Assembly: GCA_964057225.1 (NCBI GenBank)
Contig: OZ059898.1
Location: forward strand, 14,595,767-14,659,766
Direction: 5' to 3'
DNA: 64,000 bases
DNA from: Auanema rhodensis
Taxonomy: Eukaryota > Nematoda > Chromadorea > Rhabditida > Rhabditidae
The notes below the pieces were generated by a model, which was given only the letters and a program-made list of their open reading frames with translations, did no database searches and was not told the origin of the DNA. How positions within the stretch are numbered: position 1 is the first letter of the stretch; each line of letters begins with the position of its first letter. Made by a program: the position numbers and the translations under genes. Of the stretch, positions 15,192 through 29,811 are shown piece by piece.

Positions 15192-18100
15192 CGTGGCTCT
15201 TCGGGATACTCCCGTTCACTTGCCGTACTGGTCTGCAAAAGCCGAAAGTTATACGCGGCATAAAAAAAGGAGAAAGAAAAAATCATAAGTTTGATAGATA
15301 ACACCACAAATTATAAGAAAGAATAACCTATAAAGAGAGACAATAGAAAAATAACAATGAGTCATTTACTTTGGGGGCAATCAAAGATTAACGCCGAAAA
15401 TAGGAGAAGCTTATTTGCATATGCCTCATTAACATATCACGTGTAAGAGGTTATCTTGTGCGCAGACTTCCACTTTATATTTTATTTTTCACTTTTGAAG
15501 ACACGAGAACGGTTGTATTTATGTAATTAATTAAAAATAAATATTAAAGCTTCGAAGAATACTGTCATTTTCAGTACGTAGTTAAACATATTTTAATCAG
15601 TTTCGATTTGTAAAATAGTTTCCAAGATAAACCCGAGTTATATTGCTCAGTAGAGCAGATAATGGTCATGAGTAATTAATTAAATAGACAAAATGATTCG
15701 GAAACGAAGATCTAGAGTGGCCGAATGCAAGTTTTAAGAACAGAGTTGAAAGGAATGAAGAATAGATAAAAGGAAAATGTTGAAAAGATGGAGAAGCTTC
15801 CTCATGGCGAATTACTATCAATTCGTGTTCATAAAAAAGGTTTTGTCAATTTCCTCCTTCATCATAGCTCATTCGTGATATTCCATTTCAAGGGCGTTCA
15901 AAGGAGGAAGGGGTCAGCTAATTTGGCAATCCTCCAAGACTCCGCCCCCATACTACCCCGCTACCACATACGCTCTCTTTTAGTCAGAGCGTGCTAATCG
16001 TTCGATAAAGGAACAGAGGTTAACGACGGTCGGATAGACTAGAACAAGCAGTACATACTGAAGAAAGAAGAGACACTAGAGAATGGTTTGGTAAAAGACT
16101 AGACAGATTGGAATGGCAGTGCAGAGGTTAGAGGTTCGGAATAAGAAAAGTCAACGGCCAGCTGAGCGATGAGTGGCCAAGCGTGCTCTCCACCAGGCAT
16201 CAAAGTCTGTAATCCTTAATTGTCCCAACAGACTATAACAAGCGCAAAAGTAAAGAGTTTAACATGTTTAGTTACTATAAACGGAATGTAAATGAACAAG
16301 TTCTTGTATCTCGAAGCCGACACACCCGCGAGAACGACAAGGACAGCTACTACAGAGTCGGAATGATCGAACACAACGTCGACGATGTAGACCACAAAAT
16401 AGTCGGAGACGTCGGAAACGTCAACGCAATTCAATTGCGCTGAACAAACGTGTCAGCGTTGTCGTACGTGCTGAAAACAGGCTAAGGACCGTTTGATTCT
16501 ACCTATTTCATTGTGTTCAAGTTGGCTCTCGATTTATGTCTACAACTTCCCGTCGATTTTTTTCATGAAAATGTGGTCAATTTCATGACATTGCTAATCT
16601 TGCATGTATAGAAAAGGGCAAGTATTAAGAGAGTACCGAGAAATTATAATCGAATCACGCTGAAAAACTGTTTAAGTTTGACAAAAATTGATAGCCTTGG
16701 AAAATCTTTGAGGAAAATTATCAAAATTCCGGTTGCATTACGATCTCAAGGATTCTATTTGCTTATATTTGGTCAAAAAGATGAGGAGAAAAACAAATTT
16801 TTAGAAGATTTAAATGAAGAATCTTCAGTATTGCCTGGAAGTAGGAATCGGAAAGGCGTGGACAGTTTGAAGAATTAGAGTAATTGCCTAATAAGGTAAA
16901 ATGATTAATGAAGCTACATGATGAATGTGTGAGAGAAACGAAAAAAAAAGAAACTGAGTGTAGAGTAGATAGAGACGAGCATTGCGAGAAGTAAGGGGTG
17001 TGACACACATAGCGGAGATAAATTTCATTGCTCCAGTGCCTCATGAAAACGGGAGAACTGCGGACAGCAAGAAAGATAGAAAGATGAAGACACATCAAGA
17101 GAGAGAAAGCGAGAGAGATTAAGAGAGAAAGAGAGTGAGAAATTTTGTGTTTGTGAACCAGATGATGACCGAGAAGAAGACTTGGAGGCCAGGACTCAGC
17201 CGACAAGAAAGAAGATGAAGTAGATGGAAGACGGAGAGATGAGCATGTGGACACCGACGATGACCCAGCTCCCAGATCTGGTTTCGCGACAGACTGTGGG
17301 CTTCTTCTTCGTCTTTTGTCCGTTTTATCCTCATCGTTTCTTTAATATCATTGAGTTCCGTCGACAGTGAGCCGACGACAAATGAAGGCTATCAATGAGC
17401 TTTGGTTTTGTTCAAATCATTACATTGAGTTGTGAGAGCATAGTGACGCATGAGATTGAAGAAAATAGAACATCAATTAAATATGATGACATAACAATCA
17501 TAACAATTATGAAATCCAAAGAATATAAAATCTTATCTGTTCTATTGAAAGTATTTGATATCAAGTAGAATTATGAATAAAAAACTATATGAAATACAGA
17601 GTGTATCACTGAAAACAACATTTAAGTTGATAACTTAGGCATAGACATCGGCTGTTCAGTAGAGTTGGGGGATTGAAAAGGCAGATTGAGATGGTCGTAG
17701 TACAATGCCTGTTCCAATTTCTTTTTTTAGTCGGAAAAATTTAATGTTCTGTTCTAAAACCTAGTCGAATGCTGCAGCACACACTACAAGCAATGAGAGG
17801 TATTCTCGTCTTCACGGCAGCATATTTCCTGCTTCTGATGGCGTCTTTCCGTTCCCAGACGTTTTTATCCTCAAAAATATGTTGTTCATTTGAGAAAGAA
17901 TGTCTGCTCTCTTCTGCTGTACAGTTCTTTTTTCAGCTTTCTTTTCTTTTTTTTTGAGATTTTTTCCGGATGAAAAATCTCTACTGAGTCTCATCTCTCT
18001 TTCTTCACTTTCTGCAATATTTTTTTTGTTCCGTCGGAGAAGTTTCAGAGACGGCCTACTGCCTGCTGTTGTTGGACAAGCTGTTGTGTCCAGTTGTGAT

Positions 18101-20070
18101 ATATGTAAGAAAACAGGAAGGACGTCATCAGAATTGTTCAAATATGGGAAAATTGAATATAGAACGATGAAGTAGTGAGACTGAAGAAAGCGAACAAGAT
18201 GAATAAGCCGAATATAAAGAAGATGATGAAGTAGTTAAAGAAGAATATATAATCTAATATAAATTACTAAGGAATAGCATGAATAAGACATGAATAATGA
18301 ATCAGCAGAAGGCTTGTGACATGATTGAGTGTTCACAGAAAATGAGTCAAAATTGGCGCCAAACTTATAAGAGATTTCATTTTGATGTAAAGATGAAATT
18401 TCGTTTTGTATTTGCCCATCGAAGAGGGAAATTTAAGAATTGATTGTCTAAGTTTTTCATAAAAAATGCTTAAGTCGGATTTAAGTTGAAAACTCTAAAG
18501 CGCAGAAAGGCTGAAATGTGTGAATGAACGCTTTGAAGACATAGAAAGAGTTATGTCCCTCCCACTGAGAGACTAGAAGAATAAGAATAATGGAAATTTA
18601 GTTGAAGCTCTTAGCGCATTCGCTTATTTATGCTCAATCAAAAGTTCGTATGTTCTTGTACGTTAAATCACTAATTTCGTGTAAAATTCTTCAAGGTTTC
18701 TGGTGAGATGTAAGAAATGCCTAAGAGAAAACGTATGAATAGAAAAGAAAAAGTTTTCCCGCAAACAAAGACAACACATGGTTCAAAACATCTATTTTCG
18801 TTATAATTTTGGACAAGTATAAGTTCGGAAAGGAAATCTGGAGGAAGGGAAGAGAAAAAAGTTTGAAGAATAGTCCGCAAATCGAGACAATGCTGTAAGA
18901 TCATCATGAATCATTCAATTCACTCAAAAGGATCACCTGAGTTTTCCTAAGAAAACAAAAGAATTGTTGGTGGAAAGCATAAAAACAGTCGCATTCTGAC
19001 TGACAGACAGGAGAATTGCAAATTTTGAATTTACATGAAGGGGAAGAGGAAAGGAAGGATAAAGCTCGTGAAGCTGGCGGATGAATGATGAAGGACTGTT
19101 GTAGATGGTTATAGTCAGTCGTGATGAAATGACATCTCGACAAATCGAATGTCCAATCAGCTAAACACACAAAAAGCATAAGAGAGGCATATATAGATAT
19201 AGAGATGGAAGAGAAGGATATGATGAGAGAGAGAAAACGATACAAGGAGAAGCAAAAAGAAAAAAAATTATATGATTTGACAACATTTTGAAACAATTTT
19301 CACTGAAATGTGGGCCGGATACTGCCAGTTTTTGAATGAAAGAGTGACAACTCTTTCAATTTCCAGGCTTTTCTGCTCAGAAAGCTTACTTTGAGATAAT
19401 TTTTCTTGTAACTACGCACGAAATGTCTTATGTTGAAATAAACTTCAATTTGTAAATGTGATGAATGAAAAAGCATAGAAAATCTTCATATAAGCTCTCG
19501 AAGAAACATAAATTTACAGATATTATCACACTGTCATAAAAAAATACAATGTTTTTCAATTTGACACTTATGATATTGATAATCATAATGTTGATTATAA
19601 AATTAAAATAAAACAAACGTTGTGTTAAAACCAAACAAAATAAATACAAAAGAAAAACATCGAAACCAAACTTAAATGAGAAATAATAATTAGTTTCATA
19701 CAACATGATTGTCAGCAATTTTGAGATCTGCATTGCAATTAAACTTCAATGGCGAAGAAAAGGGCTTTTTTTGTTGAACTGATTATAAAGAATAAAGATT
19801 ATCATGATCGTAAGTAATATGATTACAAAAGATGGAATTTAATTAATCGAAGGAAGTGATCGTGTTCAGCAAGACAGTTGGAGTGTTTTGGCTTTAAAGT
19901 TTACGAGTTGGATTAATTTTAAAATTCAATTTCAACGAATGAATGAAAGGCATGAAGCACATGAACTTTATGTCTTTTTATTATATTTTGACGCTATTTA
20001 AAAAAAGGAAAAAGGAGTGTGTGAGAGAGAGAGAAAGAGACAAAAAAATAATGGTCCTAAAAGGAATATA
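15192..20070. other. Gene-poor region, AT- and GA-rich
   Basis: About 4.9 kb separates the adaptor gene and the GT8 gene. I find no chain of exons on either strand; open frames are short and low-complexity. The stretch has purine-rich tracts on the + strand (about 16920-17240, 18880-19270 and 20015-20045) and one GC-richer patch at about 15890-15990. It probably holds upstream control DNA for the membrane-adaptor gene. Confidence 0.45.
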
Positions 20071-22922
20071 TTATTGGACACAATCCTTTGTTACGGGTAA
20101 CATATAATATTTGGTGCATTGTAATAATGTATTACTTAACACTACATTTCTTATGAGGTAAGATAAAAATATTATATTTGCTAATGCTAGTGGTATTGTC
20201 ATACAAACTCGAACTCCAAATGTAGGGACCCAAGCTAGAACAATCCATGTACTGCCAATTGCGGTCAAACAAAGTGCCATGCAGCACAGAAGCCGCATAG
20301 CTCCTGTTGTTCGCCCTAATCGTATTGTTATGTAGATATCTGATATTAAGAAGTTGAAAATTACCTGAAAATATGAAAAATATTAAATTTGAAAACGAAT
20401 GGAAGTTTAAAGGTTGTCAACAGAGAAAGAGAGGGAGAGAGAAATAAAAGATCAAGAGTTTGGCTGTCTTGTGTACGATGTACAAATGGTTTATGGGATG
20501 TTAAATCAATTTCATAAAACTCACTAAGCTGAACGAGAAGAAAAACCAGGATGGTACAGGATGGGCAAAACCTGGAGTAATAGCAAAGGCCAATCCAAGT
20601 GAGAAAGCTGTCACTACGTAAGGCAAGTACTTATACTCACATGTTGTAATTTTTTCTTTTCGGCTAACTGATTGTGTGGCGAAGAGCACAAACTGAAGAT
20701 TTTATATTTTTCATTAACGATTAAAGAAAATCAACAATTACCTCTCTAAAGGCAAACATAAACGCTGCGACAGTTATTCCACTCAATAAGAGATATTTAG
20801 CTGCATCAGGTTCTTTGTATAGTTGTTCCATTTGAAGACTAAAATTATTTTAAAAAATTGTAAAATCATGTTCTATTATTGCTGGATGTACCGTTCGGAT
20901 AACCACAAATTATTCAATTCAAATAGTGGATATGTCCACCATGTCCAAGGCTTGATAGGTCCTAATGTAAAGTGAACGATCTTCGGCTCCAATAGGGTGT
21001 GTCCGCCATTAAGATAGTACATACCGATGTCATAGTTGTATGCAGCAGAAAATCTAAAATATTGAATGTTCAAGTCTTTCTAATTTTTAAAATTTAAAAA
21101 GAAAAATTGAAGAGGTATGTGGGTTACCTTCTAATATTTGCTTCATATTTTTGTACTCTCGGTGTCTTATCATTGAACATTGGAGCATATTTCAACTCAT
21201 CAAAATATGAATTGAAAAATCCTTGGTCACCACCATCGTATGATTCCAATTTCGATACTTTATCCAATAAGTCCGTATAGACCTATAAATCAATTAAAGT
21301 GTTCAAATAAATATATTAAAAGGCCATTTAAAGTCCAATATATTAACAATAGAAAGCGATTTGACGTATTATTTGTGGATTAGCTTTGCTCAAATTTACT
21401 TTTCCATTTCACCACGCAATTTTTCACAAAAAAAGAAAAGGAATCATGCTGCCTCGCGATGCTATTTCTCTGGCATGGAATCATTAAACTTTCTTCGAAC
21501 TCATGAAACTAAAGTAAATAAAAACAAACAAGATATATAGGTTCATTCTTTTTTTTCCTTGGCAAGTTGCTCATACTAAAATGAATTTATGAGACATTGT
21601 TAAGTGAGTTTCTACACTTGAGTATGTGATGGCTCTCGGTGTTTCAGATACACGAGTTAGAAAGTAGTTTTTTTTCTGATTTTATCTATTAATCTAATAT
21701 AAATGTAATTCGGTTATGGTGATATTTTGCTTAAAAAGAAATATTATGGCACCATATTCTATTGTGCGTCATCATGATAGGAACATGAAGATCAAAGAGT
21801 GAACAGATTTTATACTACATAAGTATAAATCTTGCAAAGAGTGCTGTAATTGAAATTTGAGTTAGAACTTCCTATATGGATGTGAAACATAGATGCGAAA
21901 CTTCACATGAAAACAGTTGATTTAATTAATTTCGAACATTTTTCGTTGTTAAACAAGCAGACTTTTGCATTTACTATCTTTCCTTCTAGCTTTTTTCAAA
22001 TATTATGACGTTTATAGTCCCCCCCCCCCTCTAATAATCAGAGAGTTAACATTAGAGCGCGAGAGATGAATTGATTATTGAGTTCTTCCTGAGCAAAACG
22101 AAAATTGTTATGTGTTAATTATATATAATATAACCAAATTATAATTATTTTAACTTTAATGGTTAAAATTGTCAGAAAAACAAGGAAAAGATTGAATTTT
22201 TCAGAGAAATAGCAATTAAGTATTATCAGAGAGAATGAGATATTTGGAAATGATAGTATTACGCTTATCAAAAAAAGAAAAGGAGATAATATTTTTGAAA
22301 AAAGATGTACCGTCATATTTGGTTTCATAACGAAGATTCCAGCGTTAAACTTGTCTGAATGGCGGAATGTAGCACAGAAAGAACCGCAGTTGAATGCTGG
22401 AGCAAGATCTGACATAGGTAATGTATCGAGATCGATGTGGAATAAGGCATCGTATTCGATTAACGACCATAAGCGAATTTTTGTGTACTGTAATAAGATA
22501 TATCATATATAAAAAGAATGACTAAGCTGTAATTTACTTGAAACTTAGCTCCAGCATGATTACTCATGTATGGGGAATTGATTTTATGAATTTGGATAAC
22601 ATCCACATCTCGTTCTTTTAATATGTTTATAGTAGAGTTAGATACATCTTCTGTGGCTAGAATAACGAAAGGAATACTGGGATTAATAGTTTGTAGCCGA
22701 TAAGCTGAAAACATAAAATTAATGCTGACTCTAAGCTTCATAAGTTAGGAAATTAGTTTATTGAAAATGAAATTGAAATGGACGGATAAACGAACCTACA
22801 ACTTTTGCGGGAAGTAAGAAGTTATCACTCGATAATATAGAGATGAAAGCATTTTTTGAGCACGTAATTGTGGAAAAAGAACAAAAAATTAAATAAAAAT
22901 GAAAAATCCTCCACGTAACCAT
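20071..22922 (-). CDS. GT8 (glycogenin-like) glycosyltransferase with C-terminal membrane domain
   Basis: Minus-strand exons 22922-22796, 22704-22538, 22487-22311, 21282-21128, 21053-20892, 20838-20742, 20692-20525 and 20364-20071 give 448 aa. The N-terminus is a hydrophobic signal sequence (MVTWRIFHFYLIFCSF). GT8 hallmarks follow in order: the DxD motif HIDLD (D117, D119) that binds Mn and the UDP-sugar, FNAGIFVMKPN (145-155), DGGDQGFFN (173-181) and HFTLGPIKPW (236-245). After the catalytic domain there are about five hydrophobic helices between residues 275 and 430, the layout of plant PGSIP6/8-type enzymes rather than soluble glycogenin. It is probably a Golgi or ER enzyme with a lumenal catalytic domain; donor and acceptor cannot be told from sequence. 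Introns are short except the third, about 1.03 kb (21283-22310). A TTTCAG acceptor lies 15 nt upstream of the ATG. Confidence 0.9.
22019..22029 (+). repeat. Poly(C) run of 11
   Basis: Eleven consecutive C bases sit inside the long GT8 intron, unusual in such AT-rich sequence. Confidence 0.8.
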
Positions 22923-25394
22923 TTACTACCCTTATTTCTGAAACAGTAAACAGTAAGTAGGATGAAGCTTAGAATTCTAGACAAGTAATATAATAGACCA
23001 ATGAATGAAATAGATAAAGAAGATATATAGAAGAATTTGTGTCTTTAGTTTCTTACGAATGATATTATCAAGAGATTGATATGTATTTAGGCAAGCATAT
23101 ATAGATGAAGCCAAAGATAGTAAGAACGGCCAATCAAACAATATTATTCATTCGCCCATCCTATATTCAAAAGCTATCAAAGTTATATGGAAAGGTGTAA
23201 TTTTTCTTTCCTTTTTCTCTTCTTTCTTCTATTTCTTATTCCTCCATTCTCTCTGCTCTTTCTGCCTATCTATCAATCTATTTATATCTAAAGGTATCTT
23301 TGTGAACTTTTCCACTGAAAAATTTAACGGCTTGTCATCATTCAAAGTGTACGGAATGTTGAAGATTACAAGCAAAACTCTCTGATAAACTTCATCTCAA
23401 TCGTGATAAGAGGAATATGAAAAACGGAGTTTATATGCTGTTAAGAGTTCCTTCTTTCATATTTGGGAGATGAGATTATGGATGATAAGGAAAAATGAAT
23501 CAATACGAGAAACAAGAGTATTAGAGTTCAGAAGTAAAATAGCGCAATGATTTAATCAAATTAAGATTTTCACCACGAAGCTCATTTCTCTCAAAAAATT
23601 ATCAATTGACGGTATACAATCGTATAGTGCCTTCAGCCATTGAGTCATCTTGTAGTCTGCACAGGCAACTAGACTTCCGCAAACGTTGAGCTTTCATCGT
23701 GAAAAGTTCTGGATCAAAATGTGTCATGTGCCGCGTGAACATTACTAGCTTCACGAGTGCGTGAACAGTCTGCTGCTCATAAGTGATGAAAAATCAAGAT
23801 GAGATAATAGAAACACTGATGAAATCATCTGGTACAATGTTAATAACTAGCTTAAACTTAAGTTTTATATATGATTAGAGAAACATGTAATTAGTTAATG
23901 ATGACGAGTAAAGATTTTTTCTGTCTTAGTAAGCAAAATATGAATGAATCACGAACTGCTCACGACACACAAGCTCTAACACTAACTATACTATGCAATT
24001 GAGAAGGAGAGATAGAGCTAGCTAGAGAGAGAGAGAAGGAGACAAAATTTGAGAGAAAAAGACTAAGAAAAACCAAAAGTCAAGTAAAATTCATTTCAGA
24101 CTTATGTGGGTGCATGTAGAATGAAATAGTTGTTTAGCACATTTTAAAGATAACAGAATATAAATACTGATCATATAAGAATCAATGTACATCTTAATAA
24201 ACTCAAATTATATGAAAATAACAGAAATAAAAGAATGAAAGACGAGAAATAGACAGTAATTTGGAAGCAGATTTGTTCATAATTTCATAAGTTGTTTCGT
24301 CCTTTTTTTAAGAAAAACTAGTAAACAAAGCAAGAAATAGAATGGTGAGAATTTGAATTCAGAATATAACTAGTTGTAGACCTTTATATTAGTATATATA
24401 TAATGAATAAAAATATAGATTCTTGCATAAAGATTCACAAAAAAAGTAGAAAATATGGAATAATTTGAGGAAACATTCAGTTCAAATAGTTTGAGCTATA
24501 CATTTACTAGAAGGTGCGAGGTTAGGAGTTGGAATGGGAATCAGAATTTTATGGAAAGTGCTGATCAGAATAGAATAGTGTAGAGGTGTCGAAGATATGA
24601 AACTAATAGAGTTAAGCTGTCTTATTGATATCCAAACAGAATCAAGCACAAAATCAAATAGGAAGAGAGAATAGGGTGAGGAAAATAGGCTTTTGCAGCC
24701 TTTTTTTGTGCTTGAATTGAGAACGAATGTGTAGTCGGCATGTCGACTTCAAGGGCAGGTTTTCAGGAATAAAATATTTGTTTTAGAAGATTTGTACTTA
24801 AAAGAGAAAAATTTTGAAAAAATAAAAGTTTTATAAATGGTATAAAATGAAAAAAAACTAAGATAGGAAAGAGAGAGAGAGAGAAGTAGAGAAGGATTGA
24901 AGACATTCTTCTGAATGAAATTGGCGATATGAATGTTGGAGAATTGATTTAAAAAATTAATTTTTCGCAAAAAAAAAACGATAGGTGTTTGAGATGAAAG
25001 AGACGACTTTGTTAATAAATAAATCAAATAATCAATGTTATACTTAAAGAAGGATTTTATTTCTATAAATATATTACCAAGCTATTCTATTGATTACTGA
25101 TATTCAAAGAAAATAGATACATATGAATGTATGTATGTAAGTACGCAAGATGATGGTTGATGATGGCTGATTGATGAAAAGAAAAAATGTTTATATTTAC
25201 TTTTGCTGGAAAATAGTTTATGAACGAAATAGAAAAGATTTTTTTTTGGACTTTGTGAAGGGGTTGAACATGAAAAGGAGCAAAGAATCTGAATACACAA
25301 GAGCAACAGGACAACCACAGACGAACGATTTTATGAGAAAAGAGGAACTGATCCAGAGGGCACTCAACGGCCGATGGCTGGTCGTTAGGGCTTA

Positions 25395-25430
25395 AAGAGA
25401 GAGAGAGAGAGAGAGAGAGAGGGGGAGGGG
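25395..25430 (+). repeat. (AG)n microsatellite followed by G-rich run
   Basis: About 13 AG dinucleotides are followed by GGGGGAGGGGG. Confidence 0.85.
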
Positions 25431-27067
25431 GAAAATAAGTAAAATATTGACGAAACTGTGGAGTACAAGGAGGAAGAGTCTAAGGGTAAAAAAAGGAATA
25501 GCAACAGACAGCATAGATTATAAGAATGACTCATCGATATGGTATAGAGAAAATAGTTTCCTATCAAAACTCCTCTCTTATAAATTGCTCTTACTCTGTC
25601 TCTCTCTCTATCTATCTATCTACTTGCACTAGTATTGTACTGGTTCACATGTATTCGCACCTTCTAGACGGTATAAATGAGTCTTATGAGCACCATAAAT
25701 AGATATATTCTTGTTTTTTTCCTTAAAAGACGACTATTGATTGACTGAAATATGTGATTTATAGCAGATTCTATGTATATAAGTGACTAATCTAACAATT
25801 TTCATGAATCAAACCTATGATTGAGGTCTCATCAATGAATTAATGGTTTAGGTTTTTCGTTTTTCTATTTATAAACATAATGATTTCACAATTATTTCTA
25901 TTTTCAAGCAAAAAAAGTAATCTTATCACGTAAGCAAGGAACAAATAAATAACTGGATTTGAAGAGTGAAAAGAATCAAGTTAAAACAAAGTATTTATAG
26001 GTTATATAGTTAAGAAAATTATTAATATTCAATGAAAAAAGGATTATTTCAATCATAATTCTTAAGTGAAATAATTTATTTGAAGTGCTTATCGTCAATA
26101 TTCAACGACCAAACAAAGCGAATGAAAAATGTGTGAACTAGTGTATGATACACATACGCATACCAGCATACAACTAAGGAAATATAAGAACTTGCTGACG
26201 AGAAATGGAGAGAGATATGGAGAGAGAGGGAGAATAGTGTGAGCGAGCGAGTGAAATGAAGCAATCGTGAGCTATTAAGAGAGTGATAGGTTAGAGTTGA
26301 GACTGTCTAAACCGGAAACAGACTGAAAGTCAATGAACATTTTGTTTGGCTGAGACAAAATAATTTTTTGGAGCCTTACGTACATTGAATGCAACTTGTT
26401 GCTCTTGAACCTGAACATAGTGCATTATGGTTGAGGTGAAATTCAAATAAACGTCAATGGTGCGACAATACTGCGGACAAGCAGTCTACTGTTCTAGGTT
26501 GAAAAGAAGTTTTTACATGAGCAACAATGACGTTGTGTCGAGAAGAAGGGGTTGAAAGGTTGAAAAGAAAAGTGGTTGTTAGGTCATATGGATGATCTAA
26601 TATGCGAGAGATTAGATGAAGTACAAAGGTAAATTCAATTAATGTGTGTGTGTTTTTGTTGAAATAAGCAATGCTGCAGAAGGGAGATAAGATGAATTCC
26701 AGCAGTATCTGCTTAATTTGTTCAGAAATCAATGTAACACACAATAATATCAATGAGGAATGTGCGACAGAGTTTGAAGCATTTAAAGTCGTTTCGGACG
26801 CTTCTCTGTTTTCATCGTTCTCTCTATATATTCGTTCGTTGTCTCTCCCTCACTTCGTGCCCTCACATTCTCTCTGTTTTAGTCATTTCTTGCTTTCAAC
26901 AAACATAGTATCAACATGGCGACAACGAAATAATCGTCTCCCTCGACTACAGTCATCTTTACCATCTTATGTTTCTCATAGATCACCTATGAATCAGTTA
27001 TATCAGAAGCTTATAAATTATTTTAAAAGATAAATGGACAGATATTTATACGAATTTAGAAAGAGAG

Positions 27068-27070
<3 letters not shown>

Positions 27071-27106
<36 letters not shown>
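27071..27106 (+). repeat. (GA)n microsatellite
   Basis: About 18 uninterrupted GA dinucleotides. Confidence 0.85.
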
Positions 27107-27109
<3 letters not shown>

Positions 27110-29209
27110 ACAGCGAGAGAGAGATTAGGTTAGATAGACTATAGAGCAAGAAAGATATTATCGGAGAAAACCAAATGAAATTCGAAGTAGTATGAGCGAG
27201 AAATACGAGAAAATTACATAAAGATTAAGGTAAACGGTACGGAAGAATAAGCTATTGTTAAGATGGCCGAGAAGTAGTTGTTGTTGATAATGAGGAACTA
27301 TTTGCCTGATGCCCATTGTAACAAATTGATTTTCAAATAAAAAAAAAGTGTGAGAGAAGTGATTTTCTATTTCATTTTCGTTCACAAAAGTATTCATAGA
27401 CTCCATAAATAACATAAGGTATAATCAATAATCGTATCTATGTATCAATATAAAAATAAAAAAAAACTAAAGATGGTATTGCTTTCCAAGAAAAAATAAA
27501 TGTTTGATCAATAAAAAATGAGGAAGAAAGATATTAATTTGATTTGCTTTGAAATAAAAAGCATATTAATAGGAATAATTGTAAAAATTAGAATATTTCA
27601 ATTAGCATATAAGGTCCACGAGCTCAATTGACGTTTTATTTTTAAATTCAATTTTGATGAAATCGGTTGTTTATATGAAATATATTGCTTAAATTATAAA
27701 TACATATAAAAATATAATATAATGAATAAAATTAAAAATATATCTTTATAAAAATTAAAATAAGCAGAAAACGTAGTAATAATGTAATGTGCATCATAAA
27801 CATTTGTAATACATATACACATGTAGTTTGAAATACAGATTATTAAGATTGATTGAATGAATGAACTTAATATTTACTATATGTATATATTACCAGTCAT
27901 TCGTTTTGTTAATTTAAATTTAAGCCAATATACTTATGATGGGAAAAGTATGGGAGAAATATCACGACAAATGGCTTCATGTTTCTTGGTTACAACATCT
28001 ATCTCCCCTAGCAACAGAAGCATGAATTAAATTGAAAAATAGAGTTTTTCATGAAAATTTGAGTGATTGCCTTTTTAACTTTGATATTTTGTTGCCTTTT
28101 GCTATTGAAAATTGTCAGGAAACGAGTAGCAACATGAATTTTAAATACAAAAAGAATAATTGAACTGATGAAGTGTGCTAAAGCTTTTTTAAAAATATAA
28201 TAAGTATATAGAATATAATTTTTTAATTTTTCAAAATATAAAATGAAAAAAAAATGAAAGTTGAAGGCTTAATATTACATCGAAATTCATCTACATATGC
28301 TTAAGGAAATTCAATATGATTAGGTAACAACATACATAGATGACGTGAGTGAGAATAAATTATTTATTTATAAATATTGCTCTGAATTTTAAAAAAATCA
28401 AGGATATACATATGTATACGCATAGTATATTAAAGTATAATATACTTATTAGAGTTTGAGTATATTGTATGATTTAAATGATGTTTTTATACTTGTGAAT
28501 TATAAAATTGTATAAAAAAGATAAAAATAGTAGAAAAGAAGGAAATATAGAGAAATGAATTATGGACGAACCGATCTTTAACTGATGATATTAAAGTGCC
28601 AGAGGAGTATACGTGCTTTGTGCGGACACTCATTTGATATGAGAGGGTATCAAATGATAACAATTGAACAGTAATATATATCAAATTTTGAATTTTCCTT
28701 TGATTATATTACGTTTTCCTACTATCTTGTCAAATTTGTCATGGATTGTTATTTAAAAAATATGGGAATTAAATATGATCAGCTAGATTTAACATCAAAC
28801 TAACGTTATATGTGCATGTTTTATAAGAACATTTTGAAAAACTACGGTTTTAATATGATTTGAAACTTTAGATATGAAATGATTTGTTTAATAGTCATGC
28901 ACACAGGTGCTGGTTCATTGCGTTCCCTTATCATCAAGTACTATCAGAGAGTCGATGATGAAGACTCACGTAGGTAGGAGAGGGAAATCCAAACAAGAGT
29001 GAGAACAACAGGGTATGAGGAAGAGCGAGGAGGAAGTAATTACTTGAAAACCACCTAAATTTATTAATTTTAAATTTTCGTACACTTTAAGCTAATTTTA
29101 TATTTTTTTAAAAATTACGTGTCTTTTTTATTAAACTGAACTGCTGCGTTTTGCAATTTCAAATAATATACATCAGAGCGTCATGTGGCTCGAAGATAAA
29201 TGAAACAGG

Positions 29210-29281
29210 TCCCATGTGGTCTAGTGGTTAGGATTCGTGGTTTTCACCCACGCGGCCCGGGTTCGATTCCCGGCATGGGAA
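29210..29281 (+). tRNA. tRNA-Glu(UUC), copy 1
   Basis: Consensus copy. The seven-base acceptor stem (TCCCATG with CATGGGA), A discriminator, anticodon loop TTTTCAC with anticodon TTC at 34-36, and T loop TTCGATT make a complete cloverleaf. It has no intron. Internal promoters are box A TGGTCTAGTGG and box B GGTTCGATTCC. A T4 pol III terminator lies 8 bases past the gene, between GCCA and GGC. It would decode GAA and GAG glutamate codons. Confidence 0.97.
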
Positions 29282-29474
29282 GCCATCTTTTGGCATCTTC
29301 TCTTCTGAATTTCCATATTTTGAAATCAGCTCTCTTCTAAATCTCTTTTCTGCTTTTAATCGTTTTGTTAGAAGATAATACGGGACCAATTCATCGTTGT
29401 TACTTCCTTTGTTGCTTATTCACTTCCTTCAGGAAAATGATAGAAGAAGTAGTATCATAAGAACAGTTAACGTG

Positions 29475-29546
29475 TCCCATGTGGTCTAGTGGTTAGGATT
29501 CGTGGTTTTCACCCACGCGGCCCGGGTTCGATTCCCGGCATGGGAA
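29475..29546 (+). tRNA. tRNA-Glu(UUC), copy 2
   Basis: Identical to copy 1 in the mature region; the base pattern after it is AACCATA rather than AGCCATC. Confidence 0.96.
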
Positions 29547-29739
29547 ACCATATTTTGGCATCTTCTCTTCTGAATTTCCATATTTTGAAATCAGCTCTCT
29601 TCTAAATCTCTTTTCTGCTTTTAATCTTATTGTTAGAAGTTAATACGGGGCCGATTCATCGTTGTTACTTCCCTTGTTCCTTACTCACTTCCTCGAGGTA
29701 AATGATAGAAGAAGTAGTATCATAAGAACAGTTGACGTG

Positions 29740-29811
29740 TCCCATGTGGTCTAGTGGTTAGGATTCGTGGTTTTCACCCACGCGGCCCGGGTTCGATTCC
29801 CGGCATGGGAA
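29740..29811 (+). tRNA. tRNA-Glu(UUC), copy 3
   Basis: Consensus; last copy before the interruption. Confidence 0.96.

Larger units (their letters stand above)
22923..29209. other. Gene-poor AT-rich region before the tRNA array
   Basis: About 6.3 kb contains no exon chain or RNA gene that I can support. It is AT-rich with frequent GA-rich simple sequence (for example 24003-24060 and 24870-24890, plus the two longer tracts listed separately) and TCTC/TCTA tracts near 25598-25621. Open frames there are short and read through simple repeats. Confidence 0.45.

Noticed and set aside
24749..25027. 92-codon minus-strand frame
   Set aside because: Low-complexity Ser/Leu/Phe/Lys from GA-rich sequence, with no exon neighbours.
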